From positions 1 through 8,545 of the forward strand of contig JAMWDF010000100.1 of the NCBI GenBank assembly GCA_023818865.1: a stretch of DNA of 8,545 nucleotides, read 5' to 3'. The stretch is from Candidatus Omnitrophota bacterium (GTDB lineage Bacteria > Ratteibacteria > UBA8468 > B48-G9 > DSTR01). This document shows, piece after piece, positions 6,414 to 8,545 of this stretch. Position numbers and translations under genes: made by a program. Within the stretch, counting starts at the first letter, position 1; each line of letters starts with the position of its first letter. The notes beneath the pieces are model-generated. The model saw only the letters and a program-made list of their open reading frames with translations. It had not been told where the DNA came from and ran no database searches.

Positions 6414-7090
6414 GCCAGAACCACCGTCTTTTGAAACTGTTTCTTTTAAGTCTGATAATCCATCTAGGGATATTGCCCTTATTTTCCTTAATTCTGCCGC
6501 CTGGGAGAAAAAAAAGAGCAGCGATAGAGGTTTCGTTGAGACAGTGGCAAATTTCTCCGCGGAAGGAAATATCTCTCGTCAGAATGAAGGTAATTCCGGA
6601 ATTGCCCCGCTTTCGGGCTGATGAGCAAATCTTTCTCCGAACAGAGCAGGCAATCGGTCTCAGAATGACCAAAGAATCTCTTGGTACTCAACCCCGAGCC
6701 ATGCTGACCGCTACCAGGCCTCTGCCGGTACCGGAATTCAATGTCCAATATCCCCGTCTGTCTTCACGGCCAGTAGAAGAAACTATCCCCCTGTCTCCAG
6801 GGACCATCTCTGAAGAGATTACTGGGCCAGGAGGGCAACGCAAACTGGTTTATCGGCACCCATTTACCTACCCGGATTGGGCCCAAAAAAAAGGTCTGGA
6901 AGGCAATATTCGGTTAAGATTCTGGCTGTTGCCAGACGGTCGGGTGGACCAAACAGAACTTTTGGTTTCCTCTGGCTGGCCAGAACTGGACATTCTGGTA
7001 GAAGATGCTTTCCGAAAATGGCTTTTTGAATCTGTGGCTGAGGACAGAAAGGTGTGGGGAGAGATAGTCTTTCGTCTCAGGTTGAAATAA
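6410..7090 (+). CDS. tonB: TonB-family energy transducer
   Basis: The 226-residue protein begins with a signal-anchor helix (about 8-30) containing SLIIH (S14, H18), matching the Ser-x3-His motif with which E. coli TonB engages ExbB/ExbD. Residues of about 31-145 are the periplasmic linker, and 150-226 a TonB C-terminal domain: FTYPDWAQKKGLEGNIRLRF (152-171), PDGRV (175-179), VSSGWPELD (186-194) and AFRKWLF (200-206) are hallmark positions. This domain spans to the outer membrane and pulls on receptor TonB boxes. The linker lacks the long Pro-Glu/Pro-Lys repeats of proteobacterial TonB; it is mildly basic with scattered prolines. It contains LPVPEFNVQYP (105-115), closely similar to a motif in the N-terminal arm of the barrel encoded at 3871-5355. 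The start overlaps the exbD stop. Confidence 0.93.
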   Translation: MSQNHRLLKLFLLSLIIHLGILPLFSLILPPGRKKRAAIEVSLRQWQISPRKEISLVRMKVIPELPRFRADEQIFLRTEQAIGLRMTKESLGTQPRAMLTATRPLPVPEFNVQYPRLSSRPVEETIPLSPGTISEEITGPGGQRKLVYRHPFTYPDWAQKKGLEGNIRLRFWLLPDGRVDQTELLVSSGWPELDILVEDAFRKWLFESVAEDRKVWGEIVFRLRLK

Positions 7091-7100
7091 GAGAGAAGCA

Positions 7101-7340
7101 ATGATTAGAATAAGTCTTGAGCTGGCAGTAACCATTTATTTAGGACTGGGGCTGCTTGTCCTAATTTTCTGGTTTCTGGTGGAGGCTAGCCGGAAAAAGA
7201 CGGTTCTTCCGAGAAATACTCTGTGGCAGTGTCCGGTATGTTTTTTCTTCTATGTAGACAGCGTGTCTGAAAGTCTTTCCCGGTGTCCCAGATGCCAGAC
7301 TCTTCACAAGCGCGAGGGAAAAGAAGTAGAATATATATAG
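7101..7340 (+). CDS. Small membrane-anchored zinc-ribbon protein, function unknown
   Basis: This 79-residue protein has one hydrophobic segment (about 8-27) followed by basic residues (RKK, 31-33), which by the positive-inside rule puts the C-terminal part in the cytoplasm. That part is a zinc ribbon with two Cys pairs, CPVC (44-47) and CPRC (62-65), 14 residues apart, and an aromatic stretch FFFYVDS between them. The four cysteines should bind one zinc ion. Such ribbons mostly mediate protein or nucleic-acid contacts; nothing points to a specific partner. The ATG follows a purine-rich GAGAGAAG (7091-7098), ten bases after the tonB stop, so it probably belongs to the same transcript. I do not recognise a named family. 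Confidence 0.78.
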   Translation: MIRISLELAVTIYLGLGLLVLIFWFLVEASRKKTVLPRNTLWQCPVCFFFYVDSVSESLSRCPRCQTLHKREGKEVEYI

Positions 7341-7380
7341 GTAGAAGAAAATTTGTAAAACGGTCCAGGGAAATTCCGGC

Positions 7381-7386
7381 AGGAGG
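7381..7386 (+). promoter_or_regulatory. Ribosome binding site fixing the start of the winged-helix gene
   Basis: A perfect AGGAGG stands four bases before the ATG at 7391. It decides between this start and an in-frame ATG at 7283, which lies inside the zinc-ribbon gene and would add 36 low-complexity basic residues. Confidence 0.8.
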
Positions 7387-7390
7387 GATA

Positions 7391-7600
7391 ATGATTACGG
7401 AAATCGGGTTAGCGGCTGGAGAAATCTGGCAATATCTGGACAAGCATAACCAGGTAAGCTTAAAGCAGTTGCTCCAAGCGCTGAAAAAAGATCGGGACCT
7501 CATCTTGATGAGTCTCGGCTGGCTGGGAAGAGAAGGGCATATTCTTCTTCAGGCAGAAGGGTCAGATATTAAGATCACTTTGCGGCGTAAAGAAGACTAA
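7391..7600 (+). CDS. Small winged-helix protein of the DUF2582 type
   Basis: From the ATG at 7391 the product has 69 residues and is a single winged helix-turn-helix. IGLAAGEIWQYLDKHNQVSL (residues 5-24) followed by LKQLLQALKKDRDLILMSLG (24-43), WLGREGHILL (44-53) and a final strand IKITLRR (60-66) match the DUF2582 pattern I recall: IG..AG.IW..L, then LALGWLARE.KI. In this family the third helix and wing resemble DNA-binding wHTH proteins, though targets are generally not known. The usual A of ALGWLARE is Ser/Gly here (S41, G46), otherwise the motif is well kept. It follows the zinc-ribbon gene by 50 bases and precedes tRNA-Gln by 38. Regulatory role inferred only from fold. Confidence 0.82.
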   Translation: MITEIGLAAGEIWQYLDKHNQVSLKQLLQALKKDRDLILMSLGWLGREGHILLQAEGSDIKITLRRKED

Positions 7601-7638
7601 TCCGAAAAAAATCTATTCACCAGGCAACCGGTATTCTT

Positions 7639-7709
7639 TGGGGGATCGTCTAATGGTAGGACATCAGACTCTGGATCTGAGTGTCTAGGTTCAAATCCTA
7701 GTCCCCCAG
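7639..7709 (+). tRNA. tRNA-Gln (anticodon CTG)
   Basis: A complete 71-base cloverleaf can be folded by hand. The acceptor stem pairs TGGGGGA (7639-7645) with TCCCCCA (7702-7708), with discriminator G at 7709. The D arm is GTCT/GGAC (7648-7651, 7659-7662). The anticodon stem TCAGA/TCTGA (7664-7668, 7676-7680) encloses the loop CTCTGGA, giving anticodon CTG (7671-7673), which reads the Gln codon CAG. The T stem CTAGG/CCTAG (7685-7689, 7697-7701) encloses TTCAAAT. The weak first pair (U-A) is typical of tRNA-Gln. Only CA, not CCA, follows the discriminator, so the 3' CCA must be added by nucleotidyltransferase. I find no convincing promoter directly upstream; readthrough from the + strand genes is possible. 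Confidence 0.97.
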
Positions 7710-7712
7710 CAT

Positions 7713-8438
7713 CTATTCAAATAAGATGGAGCCAGCGGGTGTTTCAGGGTCCGGGCCGGTATGAGCCACCGGCAAATAATCATTACCTGGGTTTTTCATC
7801 CACCTGACATGGCCATCTGCCAATAGCACATTGGCTCCATTAGAATGCCGGTAGTCCATATAGGGATGGCTACCTCGGGTATAGCCAATACAAAGCAGAC
7901 CAGCCACTGCTGCATCCATCAACACAAGAGTTCTGCTGGGTTGGCGAATCTGGGAAAGCCGAACAAAACGGTCTTCTGGAAAGCGAAAAGCGCCAGTTTC
8001 TGTAAATCCAGGACAGAGGTCCGCGTTAATAGTGTAATCAGATTGTTCCACGCGACCAGGTAAACCGGTCTGGGGTACGCTCTTAGGTGTTTTGGTGGGG
8101 CAGCGGGTAAGGCTATTAATCCGGCTGGTTCTATCCCTGAGTGTGCCGTCTTGGCTCTGGCGGACCACATAAGGTGCCAGGTAATCAAACCAGTAAAGGG
8201 CAGAACCAACATTAGGTCCGGGTCCGAAACGCCTGGGAGGAAAATACTCCTGGTAATCCTGAAGGTACATGGCAAAGGCTAATCCCCACTGCTTTAGATT
8301 AGCCGCGCAGCTAACTTGCCTGGCTTTCTCCCGGGCCCTGGAAAGGGTGGGAAGGAGTAAAGAAGCCAGAATAGCCACAATGGCTATTACTACCAAAAGC
8401 TCAATCAAAGTAAAACCCTTTGACTTTTTTTTCTCCAT
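7713..8438 (-). CDS. Type IV pilin-like / type II secretion pseudopilin with H-X9-DG motif
   Basis: The 241-residue protein opens with a class III prepilin signal: MEKKKSKG followed by FTLIELLVVIAIVAILASLL, cleaved by prepilin peptidase between Gly8 and Phe9, with the conserved Glu at position +5 (E13). The hydrophobic helix (9-29) is the assembly spine. The globular part follows the large PVC-type family: CAANLKQWGLAFAMYLQDY (44-62), a DYTINADLCPG stretch (134-144), and near the end H198 with nine residues before D208-G209 (H-X9-DG), then HVRWM. Such genes are highly multiplied in Planctomycetes, Lentisphaerae and Omnitrophota-like genomes; roles in secretion or surface filaments are presumed. 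No other pilus or secretion genes are nearby, so this is an orphan copy. AAAGGA just upstream of the ATG on this strand supports the start. Confidence 0.93.
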   Translation of the reverse strand: MEKKKSKGFTLIELLVVIAIVAILASLLLPTLSRAREKARQVSCAANLKQWGLAFAMYLQDYQEYFPPRRFGPGPNVGSALYWFDYLAPYVVRQSQDGTLRDRTSRINSLTRCPTKTPKSVPQTGLPGRVEQSDYTINADLCPGFTETGAFRFPEDRFVRLSQIRQPSRTLVLMDAAVAGLLCIGYTRGSHPYMDYRHSNGANVLLADGHVRWMKNPGNDYLPVAHTGPDPETPAGSILFE

Positions 8439-8492
8439 TATTCCTTTCAGTAAAGTGAAAAAGAGATTTACCCGTGGGCGGACGCAGACGAT
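8439..8492 (-). other. Leader region of the pseudopilin gene
   Basis: This stretch separates the predicted promoter from the pseudopilin ATG. On the minus strand it ends in AAAGGA, three to four bases before the ATG, a usable Shine-Dalgarno. I see no riboswitch-like fold or hairpin and no coding potential. Confidence 0.4.
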
Positions 8493-8521
8493 ATACTACC
8501 AAAAAAACCGTTCCTTGGCAA
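8493..8521 (-). promoter_or_regulatory. Putative sigma-70-type promoter of the pseudopilin gene
   Basis: Read on the minus strand, TTGCCA (8516-8521, five of six matches to the -35 consensus) is followed after exactly 17 bases by TAGTAT (8493-8498, four of six matches to -10). Transcription would begin near 8485 and leave a leader of about 47 bases before the ATG, with a ribosome site at its end. A by-eye prediction; chance matches of this quality occur. Confidence 0.45.
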
Positions 8522-8545
8522 AAGCATAGGTTAACCAGACCCTGG

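Noticed and set aside
7283..7390. An upstream in-frame ATG for the winged-helix gene.
   Set aside because: It overlaps the zinc-ribbon gene, adds an unrelated basic stretch and lacks a ribosome site, whereas the ATG at 7391 has a perfect AGGAGG.
7632..7637. TATTCT as a -10 box for the tRNA.
   Set aside because: It lies one base before the tRNA, so transcription would start within the mature tRNA.

Overview
The window looks like a gene-dense chromosomal segment from a diderm (Gram-negative-type) bacterium with roughly balanced base composition. A prepilin-like protein with the H-X9-DG motif, common in Planctomycetes, Lentisphaerae, Omnitrophota and other PVC-adjacent or candidate phyla, suggests an uncultured lineage of that kind. 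A complete Ton energy system, a beta-barrel ending in Phe and a DUF2582-type winged helix fit this. The phylum is an inference, not something the sequence proves.

Layout: everything from base 2 to about 7709 is on the + strand, with gaps of 50 bases or less and several start/stop overlaps (TGATG at 1004-1008, ATGA at 3871-3874, TAA/ATG abutting at 6000-6005, ATGA at 6410-6413). In order: the C-terminal part of a PHP-domain (CehA-like) metallohydrolase (2-811); a 53-residue YHS-domain protein (845-1006); a DEDDh 3'-5' exonuclease carrying a C-terminal WYL-like module (1006-1821); a cold-shock-domain protein with a 37-residue N-terminal extension (1872-2195); an exported protein made almost entirely of TPR repeats (2222-3874); a plug-less TonB-receptor-like outer-membrane barrel (3871-5355); ExbB (5376-6002), ExbD (6003-6413) and TonB (6410-7090); a small membrane-anchored zinc-ribbon protein (7101-7340); a small winged-helix protein (7391-7600); and tRNA-Gln(CTG) (7639-7709). 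The only minus-strand gene is an H-X9-DG pseudopilin (7713-8438), which converges on the tRNA with a three-base gap and has a plausible sigma-70-like promoter near 8493-8521.

The coherent unit is 2222-7090. ExbB/ExbD form the proton channel, TonB carries the energy across the periplasm, the barrel sits in the outer membrane, and the TPR protein is a likely periplasmic scaffold. The barrel has no recognisable plug. In its place is a proline-rich N-terminal arm whose motif LPVPELEIKFP closely resembles LPVPEFNVQYP in the linker of the TonB encoded 1.4 kb downstream. This pairing is the most interesting signal in the window and may mark a dedicated Ton-driven outer-membrane machine. There is no CRISPR array, insertion sequence or rRNA, and no gene-free stretch over 300 bases.
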